Source: Brevibacillus sedimenti
Lineage (GTDB): Bacteria; Bacillota; Bacilli; Brevibacillales; Brevibacillaceae
DNA length: 64,000 nucleotides
Direction of reading: 5' to 3'
NCBI RefSeq assembly: GCF_020923495.1
Contig: NZ_CP064048.1
Coordinates: forward strand, 3,659,001-3,723,000
A program made the position numbers and the translations under genes. The notes beneath the pieces are model-generated. The model saw only the letters and a list, made by a program, of their open reading frames with translations, was not told where the DNA came from and searched no databases. Position 1 is the first letter of the stretch. Every line of letters begins with the position of its first letter. Below are positions 1 to 7,718 of this stretch, piece by piece.

Positions 1-77
1 CGGTTTTGCCAGATTTCCCAAAAAGTCGACGATTCTTCATCGCTCTTCACCAGAGGCACGCTGTCAAAATCTGTCAT
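1..77 (-). CDS. N-terminus of an unidentified protein (partial, runs off the window)
   Basis: A minus-strand reading frame opens with ATG at 77 and continues open to the window edge, giving 25 residues beginning MTDFDSVPLVKSDEES. A good ribosome binding site (GGAGG) lies 5 nt upstream of the ATG, which is why I call it although it is short. The visible residues are acidic and polar and show no domain. It points the same way as the spore-coat-type genes further right but is separated from them by the plus-strand gene at 421. Function cannot be assigned from this fragment. Confidence 0.6.
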   Translation of the reverse strand, partial: MTDFDSVPLVKSDEESSTFWEIWQN

Positions 78-420
78 TAATACCTCCTGCATCAGGAGAC
101 ATGGTCCAAGTAGCAGCAACGTCAATAGAAAAAATTGAACAAAGTGATGCCGATAGAGAGAAAAGCTCCGATCCAGCAGGCTTCCCACTCCCATCGGTTT
201 AAACTGCGAGTAATTCATGCACGAGACCTCCACCTATGTATTAGCGATTCCCCGACCATTATACACGATTTTCCTACGTTTTTAAAAAATTCCTCTATGT
301 TTGGAAAAATGTGTCGAGTTCCGCCAGGACTGGCTCATTTTTTCACCTGCTGGATATTTGTCCAATTCCTGCATTCCCGCCGTGCATATACTACACCATG
401 CACAGATGGAGGTGTCAGTA
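78..420. other. Divergent intergenic region
   Basis: This stretch separates two divergently transcribed genes. I see no coding frame with a ribosome binding site. It holds the RBS of the leftward gene at its left end and a possible sporulation-type -10 element for the rightward gene near 385. Confidence 0.6.
385..393 (+). promoter_or_regulatory. Possible SigK-type -10 element
   Basis: The sequence CATATACTA fits the mother-cell sigma-K -10 pattern CATAnnnTA and lies 27 nt before the ATG at 421. No convincing AC-type -35 element is found at the expected distance, so this is tentative. Confidence 0.3.
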
Positions 421-918
421 ATGAAAGCGGCCAAAGCAGCAAAAAAGAGGATAGCCCGTTCCGCATCCCGCTCCCGTTCTCTCACCGTTAGAACAACGCG
501 GCGCATAAAGAAAAATGACAAGACGCTGCGCGTATATGTCCGACCGCCGCGGGTGAATGTCACCACTCCGACCCCACAGGTGAACGTCACGGCACCCGAG
601 GTTCGTGTGGACGCACCCCCGCCCGCCATCATCCCGGCTCCTGTCGTCAAAGTAGATGTCGACTCTCCGGAGACGGCGGATGCGATCAGCATGAACAGCC
701 TGCGAAAGGAACTGGAACGCTGCATGAAAAACCAAAAAGCCGTTGAAGTCATCCTGTCCGTCGATTGGGGAGCGCAAAGTCGCCGTTACCGGTTCGGGAA
801 CCTGGTTCGCGTGGAAGACGGCATCATCGAATTGAAGCCTGCGCCCAGCGAAGAAGCTGTCCCTGGCAGTGTGATTATTCCCATGAATCGGATCGTGGCC
901 GTCATCCCGACCTCCTGA
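421..918 (+). CDS. Basic/proline-rich protein with a small beta C-terminal domain, unknown function
   Basis: The start is ATG 421, preceded by GGAGG 8 nt upstream; an upstream in-frame ATG at 301 lacks an RBS. The product has 165 residues. Residues 1-35 are strongly basic (MKAAKAAKKRIARS...), about 36-85 form an alternating Val/Pro segment with repeats of the type VNVT/VRVD, and about 95-165 look like a small all-beta domain (hydrophobic alternation, ending VIIPMNRIVAVIP). I do not recognise a named family; the C-terminal part resembles the general look of LSm/SH3-like folds. Its place beside spore-coat-type genes and a possible SigK element suggest a spore role, but this is inference. Confidence 0.7.
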   Translation: MKAAKAAKKRIARSASRSRSLTVRTTRRIKKNDKTLRVYVRPPRVNVTTPTPQVNVTAPEVRVDAPPPAIIPAPVVKVDVDSPETADAISMNSLRKELERCMKNQKAVEVILSVDWGAQSRRYRFGNLVRVEDGIIELKPAPSEEAVPGSVIIPMNRIVAVIPTS

Positions 919-1093
919 ACGTCTGTGGGGAGCAGACGAGTCTGCCTGCCGGCTCGGGCAAATCCCTGGATCGTTTCGCCGTCGCGTGCACGTTCCGCGC
1001 CTGGGCCGGTCTTCGTTTTTCCCGATCGTCTCCCATGGCGTGTCTGCTTTCCACAGGTGGACAAGCCTGTTTCGCAACGGATCACGCTCCGCT

Positions 1094-1147
1094 GAAAAAA
1101 AGAAACAGGGAGGCGTATTCCGGCACGTACCGGTCATATCCTCCCTG
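1094..1147 (-). terminator. Rho-independent terminator of the cotSA-like gene
   Basis: On the minus strand the arms CAGGGAGG and CCTCCCTG (1106-1113 with 1140-1147) enclose an inner CCGG/CCGG stem and are followed by a T-rich run (TTTCTTTTTTT). It lies about 65 nt beyond the stop of the glycosyltransferase. Confidence 0.8.
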
Positions 1148-1211
1148 TCTGCTTCCCAAACGGACGCGCTTTTTGGCCTGTCATCTTACAAGGCGAACGA
1201 ATGAACGGGTG

Positions 1212-2351
1212 CTATCCGTTCCAGATCTGCAGCACTTCCTTTGCCACCCGGCTCCACGTGAATCGTTCCTCGGCCAAACGCCGGCCGGCGTTGCCCATTC
1301 TCCGCTGCAAATCGCGGTTGGAGAGCAGCGTGTGCAGCTTTTCGGCAAATGCCTGCGGATTTTCCGGCTGTTCGACCAACAGGCCGTTGCCGTTGATGAT
1401 CACCTCTGGATTACCGCCTCGCTGCGTCGTGACAAACGGCAGTCCAGCGGCCATCGCTTCATAGTGGACGCGGGCGAGCGGCTCCTCCCACTGCGAGGGA
1501 CAGACGAAAATATCGCCGGCCCAAAACCAGTGGTGAATCTGTTCGGCCGGCACGTATCCCGTCGTGATGACCGGAACGGGAGAACGCGCAGCCAGAGCAC
1601 GGACGTAAGCCACGTAATCGCTCACTTTGTCCACGCTGTACCAGGAACCCCCGACCAGGACGAGCGCAATGTCGGAATGGCGGCGCGACAGTTCGTTCAT
1701 CGCCCTGACCAGGACGTCGGCCCCTTTCTTCGGAGTGAGCCGTCCGACGAACAAGATGACCTGCTTTCCGTTCAGTTTGTACTCCGAGCGGAGCTGGTTG
1801 CGAATTTGCTTGGCCGTCTGCGACCGTTCCCACGGCACGAACACGTCCAGATTTACACCCGAATAGATGGTGCGCACCTTGGACGCCGCCTGCGGATACA
1901 ACTCGCAGATCACCTTGCCGACGTAATTGCTGATGGTGATGATCCGCTCCGTTTCTTCGATCGCCTTGATAGCGACGTCAGGTTCAATTTTGGCTGGATC
2001 AAACATATCGTTATGCATGCTTAAAATGATCCGCGCGCGGGGACACACTTCCCGAATCAGCGGAACCAGGCGCGGTCGGTTGAATACGTGAATGATGTCG
2101 TACGAATTGTTGCGCAGATACTGGACCACTTCTTTCGCGTACAGCTCAAAGACGCCCTGTCCGTTGACACGCACGTACCGAACATTCTCCCTTGTTTCTT
2201 CTTGCGGAAGCGAGGGATCGGACGTCCCCAATACCGTTACGTTGTGGTGCTTGCCAAGTATATTGACGATACCGGCAATATAGGTTTGAATGGCACCGCC
2301 CCGGATTGGCGGTACGGGCAATTTTTCCGTACAGATCAGTAACCCCTTCAT
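1212..2351 (-). CDS. cotSA: CotSA-like glycosyltransferase, GT4 family
   Basis: 379 residues with a GT-B glycosyltransferase layout. The N-terminal half has the sugar-transfer start (MKGLLICTEKLPVPPIRGGA), and the C-terminal half has the GT4 signatures VILFVGRLTPKKGADVLV and the late EAMAAGLPFVTT followed by GGNPEVI, which bind the nucleotide-sugar donor. The start at 2351 is chosen because AAAGGAG lies just upstream; an in-frame ATG 36 nt earlier is weaker. It lies immediately downstream of the CotS-like gene, the same pairing as cotSA-cotS in B. subtilis, so a role in glycosylation at the spore surface is likely. Assignment as CotSA rather than another GT4 rests on this context. Confidence 0.85.
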   Translation of the reverse strand: MKGLLICTEKLPVPPIRGGAIQTYIAGIVNILGKHHNVTVLGTSDPSLPQEETRENVRYVRVNGQGVFELYAKEVVQYLRNNSYDIIHVFNRPRLVPLIREVCPRARIILSMHNDMFDPAKIEPDVAIKAIEETERIITISNYVGKVICELYPQAASKVRTIYSGVNLDVFVPWERSQTAKQIRNQLRSEYKLNGKQVILFVGRLTPKKGADVLVRAMNELSRRHSDIALVLVGGSWYSVDKVSDYVAYVRALAARSPVPVITTGYVPAEQIHHWFWAGDIFVCPSQWEEPLARVHYEAMAAGLPFVTTQRGGNPEVIINGNGLLVEQPENPQAFAEKLHTLLSNRDLQRRMGNAGRRLAEERFTWSRVAKEVLQIWNG

Positions 2352-2486
2352 CCGAATTCTCCTTTCCCATCTCGCCGCTTGGTTCAAGCTGGCGGCCCGT
2401 CTGTCTTGCCTGCAGCCGTACGGCTTTTGGACGGCAGCTGCGGCCGCCTTAATTCAAGTGGTCGATGTTTGGCCGAAGAGGCGTTT

Positions 2487-4466
2487 TCAGTTTTTGACCG
2501 CTTTCTTTTTGACTTTGACCGTTCTTTTTGCCGATGCGGATGACTTCTGCTGTTTTCGTTTGACCTTCACCGTGGAAGCCGCTCGGCGCGCCAACTTTTT
2601 CAGCTTGACGACGCCGGTTTTGCTTTTTTGCTTCGCTCTGCGCTTCGCTGCCTGCGAAGCAGACTGTGTCAGTTTGCGCGTGATCGTCGTCCGAGGCGTC
2701 TGGATCGATTTGCGCTTCGTCGTCCGAGCCTTCTCCGGTTTGCGCCGGCTCACGCTCCTCACCGCTTTCACAGGCTTACGTTTTTTCTGCGGGCGGCTCT
2801 CATCTCGTTTCACAACGCGAACACGCTTGCGGTAGACGCGTTTGGCGTCTGCGGCTTTGAGTTTTATCCGCACTTTATCCCGCACGACAGGCACCAATGA
2901 GACGGCGGGCTCCTTCGCTTCCGCTTCGGATGGCGCAGCACCGACTGGTTCCTTTACCTTTGTCGCGACTGCAGGCTCTTCTGCCGCACGCCGTTTTCCT
3001 TGCTTCATAGCAACTGCAGGCTCTTCTGCCGCACGTTGTTTTCCTTGCTTCGTAGCAACTGCAGGCTCTTCTGCCGCACGTTGTTTTCCTTGCTTCGTAG
3101 CAACTGCAGGCTCTTCTGCCGCACGTTGTTTTCCTTGCTTCGTAGCAACTGCAGGCTCTTCTGCCGCACGCTGTTTTCCTTGTGCGAGCGGTTCAGGCAC
3201 AGCAGCCATATCCCGTTTGCCTTCCATAGCCGATTCTGGCTGCATCTCTGCTTGTGCCGGCTGCTGCAGAACCCATTTGTCTGCATCCGGAACACTTTCC
3301 CTGGCCGGCCGGCTCGGTTGGCGCAGCGCCGCCAACTGTTCGTAATTCTCTGCCTTGTATTTGGCTCTGTCCTTGGCCAGTTCCGCCAGCGCCTGCCACT
3401 TGGACTGGTCCGCGGCGACAATCCGCTGCTGGATAGCTTCCACTCCTCCCGTGCTCAAAAACGTCACCGGATCGTAAAATATTTCTTTGAGATGCTTGTA
3501 AAACTCGTTGGGGAGGGCCATGTCAATCAGCAGGACGTCGAAGCTTTCCGCACTGAGCGGATTTGCCTCGTGGTACGCCTCGATCATTCCGCGCATCCAG
3601 GTAATATCCCAGACGCCCATGTCATCCATCGTGCTCGTAATCAACTTGCGCAGGTCGCGAAAAGGGAGATCGTACGCGACCCCATCCAGGTCGATCACCC
3701 ACAGACCGCCTGGCCCCATCTGTCCGTTTGACCATCCGTAATCCTGGTGAACCAGTCCCCAATACGGTTCGCCCATCGCCACCATGTGTCGGTAGGGAGA
3801 CTCGTTCAGCTTTTGCAGCGCATCCCAGGCCTGCCGCTCAAACTCGTCGACTACGGAGAGTATCGCTTGGCTGGCAGGAATGTCGTTGTACACTTTGGCA
3901 ACTTCGCGCAGCCACCCGATCTTTTTGGCCACCTTCCTGTAGTAGTTGGGCCATTTGTGCAGCCGCGACGCGTTCTTCGCCCCTTGCGGAGGGACGTACC
4001 CCTTGGAGTAGCGATGAAACTCACCCAATCCGTAGCACAATTGCTGGGCTCCAGCGAGGTCGATTTTGGTCGCCGGCGTGAGGGGTTCCACCCATTCGGT
4101 GACGATCCAGAGTTTTCCGCCACTTTCAACAAACAGTTTGCCGTCCTTTGCCGGGATGAGCTCGGGAACTCTGCCCCCCTGTTGGCGAATGTACGCTTGC
4201 GCCCCGACACTAAACAAGCTCCTCGCCGGAGCACGGTGCAGCAGCTTCAGGCTGCGCGGTCCCTTGTTGGTCTGGATTCGCCAAATCGCACCACCCTTGT
4301 CAGGTTTCGATGTGATCAACGTGCGCTCGCTGACAGACATGTCGTAGTGAGTCATCACTTGTTCCGCCAGCGCGTCGATCTCCGGTGGCACTTGCAAATC
4401 CCAATTAACAGGTTTGTTTCCTGTTGCCTCTGGGTTATCCCACGGCTTGATAACGTATTGGTCCAT
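2487..4466 (-). CDS. CotS/CotI-like spore coat protein with repeat region and long basic tail
   Basis: 659 residues, about twice the usual CotS length (~350). Residues 1-360 form a kinase-like (aminoglycoside phosphotransferase type) domain; the catalytic-loop motif HQDYGWSN lies at 240-247 and a metal-site-like IDLDGV at 258-263, so the key His/Asp/Asn/Asp positions are kept. From about 430 to 504 come five copies of a 15-residue repeat (KQGKQRAAEEPAVAT type), followed by a ~155-residue tail very rich in Lys and Arg that ends VKVKKKAVKN. The start has GGAGGGAG upstream. It precedes the CotSA-like glycosyltransferase on the same strand. The kinase-like domain identity is well supported; the role of the added repeats and basic tail is unknown but recalls the charged tails of other spore coat proteins. 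Confidence 0.88.
   Translation of the reverse strand: MDQYVIKPWDNPEATGNKPVNWDLQVPPEIDALAEQVMTHYDMSVSERTLITSKPDKGGAIWRIQTNKGPRSLKLLHRAPARSLFSVGAQAYIRQQGGRVPELIPAKDGKLFVESGGKLWIVTEWVEPLTPATKIDLAGAQQLCYGLGEFHRYSKGYVPPQGAKNASRLHKWPNYYRKVAKKIGWLREVAKVYNDIPASQAILSVVDEFERQAWDALQKLNESPYRHMVAMGEPYWGLVHQDYGWSNGQMGPGGLWVIDLDGVAYDLPFRDLRKLITSTMDDMGVWDITWMRGMIEAYHEANPLSAESFDVLLIDMALPNEFYKHLKEIFYDPVTFLSTGGVEAIQQRIVAADQSKWQALAELAKDRAKYKAENYEQLAALRQPSRPARESVPDADKWVLQQPAQAEMQPESAMEGKRDMAAVPEPLAQGKQRAAEEPAVATKQGKQRAAEEPAVATKQGKQRAAEEPAVATKQGKQRAAEEPAVAMKQGKRRAAEEPAVATKVKEPVGAAPSEAEAKEPAVSLVPVVRDKVRIKLKAADAKRVYRKRVRVVKRDESRPQKKRKPVKAVRSVSRRKPEKARTTKRKSIQTPRTTITRKLTQSASQAAKRRAKQKSKTGVVKLKKLARRAASTVKVKRKQQKSSASAKRTVKVKKKAVKN
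2956..3180. repeat. 45-bp minisatellite, five tandem copies, inside the CotS-like gene
   Basis: Five tandem 45-bp units, the first (about 2956-3000) diverged and the other four (3001-3045, 3046-3090, 3091-3135, 3136-3180) nearly identical. Each encodes 15 residues in frame, so copy-number change would alter protein length without breaking the frame. Confidence 0.95.
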
Positions 4467-4489
4467 TGTCTCCCTCCGATGTACGTTTT

Positions 4490-4515
4490 GTAAATCGGTG
4501 TAAATCTTTCGTAAA
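4490..4515. repeat. Three helically phased GTAAA repeats upstream of the CotS-like gene
   Basis: GTAAA occurs at 4490, 4500 and 4511 (TTTAC on the transcribed minus strand), a spacing of 10 and 11 bp, 24-45 nt upstream of the ATG. This could be a regulator binding site on one face of the DNA, but no known consensus is matched. Confidence 0.4.
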
Positions 4516-4615
4516 CCTTTTATAAGGTATTCGCAGCGAAAGGATCACGTAACGGACAAATATCTATCCGCACTTGAGAAATCGTGCCAACGGCCCCCTC
4601 ATCCGCACCGGAACA

Positions 4616-4645
4616 AGAAAAATCGATGCGCCTGCCCGGCGCATC
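4616..4645 (-). terminator. Terminator of the polyacidic gene
   Basis: On the minus strand GATGCGCC pairs with GGCGCATC (4638-4645 with 4625-4632) over a 5-nt loop and is followed by a T run. It lies 30 nt past the stop of the acidic protein and suggests that the CotS-like gene has its own promoter. Confidence 0.8.
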
Positions 4646-4675
4646 GTCTCGACGCGTTGCATGTTGATGCTGTTT

Positions 4676-5170
4676 TTAGTCGTCCTCGTCTTCTTCCTCG
4701 TCTTCTTCTTCGTCTTCTTCCTCGTCTTCATCGGACTCATCTGCGTCTACTTCCGCGTCTTCTTCCTCGTCTTCTTCTTCCGTCTCGTCTTCGTCTTCTG
4801 TTTCGTCTTCATCTTCCGTCTCGTCTTCATCTTCATCTTCATCTTCGTCTTCATCGGACTCGTCTGCGTCTACTTCCGCGTCTTCTTCTTCGTCTTCTTC
4901 TTCGTCTTCTTCCTCGTCGTCATCGCCTTCTTCGGATTCTGCCTCGTCTTCGTCGTCCTCTTCATCTGCATCTGCTTGCGCGACGACGCTATCCGTTTCT
5001 TCGTCGTCTTCCTCGTTCAGTTCTTCTTCCAGGATCGGGTCTTGGCCGGACGAGTAGATCAGTTTCTTTTTGTTGCCGTCCGCGTATTCGATTTCAACCT
5101 CCAATTCCTCGATCCCGTTTTCGTCCCGCAGCGTTTCGCTCAGATGCTCCAACCAGGTTTCTTGTGACAT
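4676..5170 (-). CDS. Polyacidic low-complexity protein
   Basis: 164 residues. The first ~70 residues are ordinary (MSQETWLEHLSETLRDENGI, then ELEVEIEYADGNKKKLIYSS), and the remaining ~95 are almost only Asp and Glu with a few Ala, Ser, Thr and Val, in imperfect repeats such as DADESDEDE. The start at 5170 has GGGAGG 10 nt upstream; an ATG 24 nt earlier is in frame but overlaps that RBS. The tail is probably disordered and strongly anionic. The next gene downstream on the same strand encodes the CotS-like protein with a strongly cationic tail, so an electrostatic partnership is conceivable. No family function is known to me. Confidence 0.85.
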   Translation of the reverse strand: MSQETWLEHLSETLRDENGIEELEVEIEYADGNKKKLIYSSGQDPILEEELNEEDDEETDSVVAQADADEEDDEDEAESEEGDDDEEEDEEEDEEEDAEVDADESDEDEDEDEDEDETEDEDETEDEDETEEEDEEEDAEVDADESDEDEEEDEEEDEEEDEDD

Positions 5171-5357
5171 CTGCCTTTGACCTCCCACCATCAAGTGTCA
5201 TTTTTGCTTATAGTCATCGGATTCCCCTTTGACTTGTATCACTATATGAACCTGTCTGCTGGTCGGTTTGAGCAGATATCCACTTTGCAAAGCGGAATTT
5301 TTCTTCCTGTCCGATGGGGGGACAATCCACTGATTCGGCCAGGGCTGATTGCTGCAA

Positions 5358-6305
5358 TCAATCAGAGAGCGTGGAACGGATGGCGGCGATTTGCCGGGCC
5401 AGTCCCTCTTCCAAGGGAACAACAGGCCGGTACCCCAGCAGTCGCTCCGCTTTCGAGATGTCTGCCCACGTGTGTCTCGGCTCCCCGTGGAGATTTCCCG
5501 TGAAACGGAGTATCGCTTTCTCTCCTGTCAACCGCTCCAGCATGGCGATGACGTCCAGCACGGAGGCACGTTCCAAACCGCCGATGTTGATCGTCTCGCC
5601 GATCACTCCGTTTGCCGTCAGCGCTGCAGCTGTGGCCTCCACACAGTCGGCAACGTACGTAAAATCGCGGGTCTGCCGACCGTCTCCAAACACCGTAATC
5701 GGCTCGTGTTTCATCAGGCTGTGGATAAACAAATGGAACGCCATGTCAGAACGCTGGCGCGGGCCATACACGGTAAAATACCGCAATATCACAATCGGCA
5801 CCCCGTAGCAGAGCCGATAGACATGGCATAAATGCTCGCCGGCCAGCTTGCTGACACCGTATGGGGAAAGCGGTACAGGCGGAGCGTCTTCCGGGACCCG
5901 TCCGGTCTTTTCACCGTAGACGGACGAGGTGGAAACATAGATGAACCGATCCAGCTTACTGACGCGGGCCGCCTCCAACAGCCGCTGGGTAGCCAGAATA
6001 TTGTGCGTAACATACAACTGAAAATCGCTGCCCCAACTGGAGCGAACACCAGGCATGCCAGCCAGATGATACACCACGTCTACTCCTTGCAGCAGAGCGG
6101 GGAGATCAGCCTGGAGCAGGTCTTCCTGGATAAACCGAAAGCGCGGATTTTTGACGAGCGCGGCGATATTTCTCTGTTTGACAGGAGCGAGCGACGGATT
6201 GACAAACACATCGAGGCCCACCACTTCCGTTCCCTCCATCTGCAGCAGCCGTTCGCACAGATGGGAACCGACGAAGCCGGCGGCGCCTGTCACCAGTATG
6301 TTCAT
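5358..6305 (-). CDS. NAD-dependent sugar-nucleotide epimerase/dehydratase
   Basis: 315 residues of the extended short-chain dehydrogenase family. The N-terminus shows the NAD-binding TGAAGFVGS motif, the middle the catalytic Ser/Tyr/Lys set (STSSVYGE then YGVSK), and TVYGPRQR and RDFTYVADC are typical of UDP-glucose 4-epimerase-like and dTDP-glucose dehydratase-like enzymes. AAAGGGGG precedes the ATG. Its position with cotSA- and cotS-like genes suggests it makes an activated sugar for spore-surface polysaccharide. The exact substrate cannot be told from sequence. Confidence 0.9.
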   Translation of the reverse strand: MNILVTGAAGFVGSHLCERLLQMEGTEVVGLDVFVNPSLAPVKQRNIAALVKNPRFRFIQEDLLQADLPALLQGVDVVYHLAGMPGVRSSWGSDFQLYVTHNILATQRLLEAARVSKLDRFIYVSTSSVYGEKTGRVPEDAPPVPLSPYGVSKLAGEHLCHVYRLCYGVPIVILRYFTVYGPRQRSDMAFHLFIHSLMKHEPITVFGDGRQTRDFTYVADCVEATAAALTANGVIGETINIGGLERASVLDVIAMLERLTGEKAILRFTGNLHGEPRHTWADISKAERLLGYRPVVPLEEGLARQIAAIRSTLSD

Positions 6306-6403
6306 GGTCGCGGTACCCCCTTTCTATACATGCACAATCACTTCATGGCTGAAGCCTCTGCCCGTCATGGCTGACAAACAGCATGCTGCTGCAAAACGCT
6401 TGC

Positions 6404-6414
6404 TAAATAGTATG
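6404..6414 (-). promoter_or_regulatory. Possible SigE/SigK-type -10 element
   Basis: On the minus strand the sequence CATACTATTTA fits the CATA-type -10 of mother-cell sigma factors and lies about 100 nt upstream of the epimerase ATG. The -35 element is not clear. Confidence 0.3.
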
Positions 6415-6552
6415 CTGACGGCAGACGGACACTTGGACGCATACCGCTTGCCGCGCAAATTTGGCTCTTGTCTACCCGGCCCCGGACTGTCAGAACAGGC
6501 ATGACACGGTCAATGTCGAGACGCGGGCAAACGCCTGGGGTCCGCCCACACG

Positions 6553-6584
6553 CAAAAAAGAGCCGGCGGTTTTTCCGTCGGCTC
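6553..6584 (-). terminator. Hairpin with T run, minus-strand orientation
   Basis: GAGCCGGCGG (6560-6569) pairs with CCGTCGGCTC (6575-6584) with one G-T pair; on the minus strand it is followed by TTTTTT. No clear minus-strand gene ends here, so it may be a remnant or may insulate the epimerase promoter. Confidence 0.6.
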
Positions 6585-6707
6585 GCTCGCTACTGCTTCG
6601 GCAAGTCGATTGGTCAGCTTGCCTGTACTCAAATGATGTCATCCTTATCCCGAAACTATGGACCTCTTCATTCGTAAAAGTATATAACTCAGTCTGAAGG
6701 TCATGTC

Positions 6708-6956
6708 ATGTTGTTCAAAAAACTGATAAACAGCCTGCTCGGCAGCCGTCCCGCTTCCCGTACATACCGGCGGTACAGCAGGAGCGATTACAAGCACGGC
6801 GGCTATCACAAGCAGCATGATGGCCGCGGTCATGGACACGGACACGCGTACTACAGGACACTCATTAAAGAAACGCATTTCAGATGCGGCTTATATAGCA
6901 GTTGGCATCACTTAATTTCAAGGTCCTTTTTCATGACAGCTTCCCTACACACATAG
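6708..6956 (+). CDS. Possible small basic His/Gly/Tyr-rich protein
   Basis: 82 residues starting MLFKKLINSLLGS, followed by a basic Tyr/Arg/His/Gly-rich segment with a GHGHGH run (about residues 41-50). Such composition is common in small spore coat or spore-associated proteins. The ATG has only a weak AAGG 7 nt upstream. After residue 50 the composition changes (TLIKETHFRCGLYSS), so the tail may come from a frameshift or the frame may not be real. An opposite-strand frame covers part of the same DNA. Low confidence. Confidence 0.4.
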   Translation: MLFKKLINSLLGSRPASRTYRRYSRSDYKHGGYHKQHDGRGHGHGHAYYRTLIKETHFRCGLYSSWHHLISRSFFMTASLHT

Positions 6957-7187
6957 GCTCAACAACATGAGAAGTATGTTTAAAACATTTAAAAGCAAAA
7001 AATTTTTTCCTCCATCCAAAATCTACATTACCGCATCCACTATAATGACTCGTCTTTTTCAATGACAAACTAACACCCTTTTTCCATATCAATCAATTTT
7101 ACCAATTTGTAACTACTTTGGATAATAAAGAAATTTATAATAATTCTGCGATCCACACTTAAGATATTGGTGAAAGGAGTTTATATC
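6957..7187. other. AT-rich non-coding stretch
   Basis: This region is far richer in A and T than the rest of the window and carries no gene I can support. It ends with GAAAGGAG, the RBS of the frameshifted gene at 7188. A TATAAT hexamer near 7135 could be a -10 box, without a good -35. Confidence 0.55.
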
Positions 7188-7701
7188 ATGATAAGGAAAG
7201 TTAATATCGCGGTGTTTGTCTGCAGTTTTCTTTTCGCTACAGCTTAGTTCTGTGGCTTTAGCAAAACAAACAGACCAATGGGGAGACTTTAAATCTAATT
7301 GGTTTCATCCTGATTATGGATGGGGAAACATTGCTTACAGAGTTCATATGATCGAAGAATACTATATTGATAAAAATAGCGGTGATGTTGATTTAACACA
7401 CCATCATGCAGTTGCAATCGGTAATACCGGTAGACATCCTTATCCTGTAAACCTTGTAATTAGTAACGAATATCGGGACAGTTATGGAAGATTTGGTACC
7501 GTCAATGATCTTGAATGGAAATGGAAGGACAGATTGAGAGATTACATTAGCAATCCGGGCGAAACAGTATACGGTGGAGGAAATACAAAACAATTCTCCA
7601 GTAGTACTACTGACAAACCAAAAGCAATATCTTCCCCCGGTGCAGTTGCAGATGGGGTATACTACGGAACATCGAACAACCTGACATTGAGTATTAAATA
7701 A
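7188..7701 (+). pseudogene. Secreted protein of unknown function, frameshifted inside its signal peptide
   Basis: A strong RBS (GAAAGGAG) precedes ATG 7188. That frame encodes MIRKVNIAVFVCSFLFATA, a typical signal peptide, but stops at TAG 7245. The +1 frame continues directly with SSVALAKQTDQWG and stays open to 7701, giving an Ala-Leu-Ala signal-peptidase site just after the junction. The only start in the long frame itself is a TTG at 7216 with no RBS. So one extra base lies in about 7216-7247, from mutation, sequencing error or, less likely, programmed frameshifting. The mature part (~145 residues) is rich in aromatic residues, Gly and Asn and has no Cys; I do not recognise the family. 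It is AT-rich, unlike the flanking DNA, and is followed 17 nt later by another secreted-protein gene. Confidence 0.75.
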
Positions 7702-7718
7702 CAAGAGAGGTGTATATG

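Larger units (their letters stand above)
6306..6707. other. Intergenic region with a sporulation-like promoter element and a terminator
   Basis: No convincing coding frame is seen in these 400 bases. They contain a possible mother-cell -10 element for the epimerase at 6404-6414 and a minus-strand hairpin terminator at 6553-6584. GC content begins to fall to the right. Confidence 0.6.

Noticed and set aside
2956-3180. CRISPR-like array
   Set aside because: The repeats are directly tandem, with no unique spacers, and lie in a coding frame.
3000-3731. Plus-strand Cys/Phe-rich repeat protein
   Set aside because: It is the antisense of the CotS-like repeat region; the minus-strand frame has domain, RBS and context.
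4574-5232. Plus-strand hydrophobic (Phe/Val/Leu) and Arg/Leu frames
   Set aside because: These are translations of the antisense of the GAA/GAC-rich acidic gene; low-complexity artefacts without RBS.
5198-5422. Minus-strand 74-residue ORF upstream of the acidic gene
   Set aside because: It overlaps the end of the epimerase and both RBS and family likeness are missing.
6645-6878. Minus-strand hydrophobic ORF opposite the small His/Gly-rich gene
   Set aside because: It lacks a good RBS; although a terminator lies downstream of it, its C-terminal part is not protein-like.
7216-7245. Programmed +1 frameshift as in prfB
   Set aside because: There is a GCT TAG but no favourable re-pairing after a +1 slip and no upstream Shine-Dalgarno-like stimulator at the right spacing, so indel or error is simpler.
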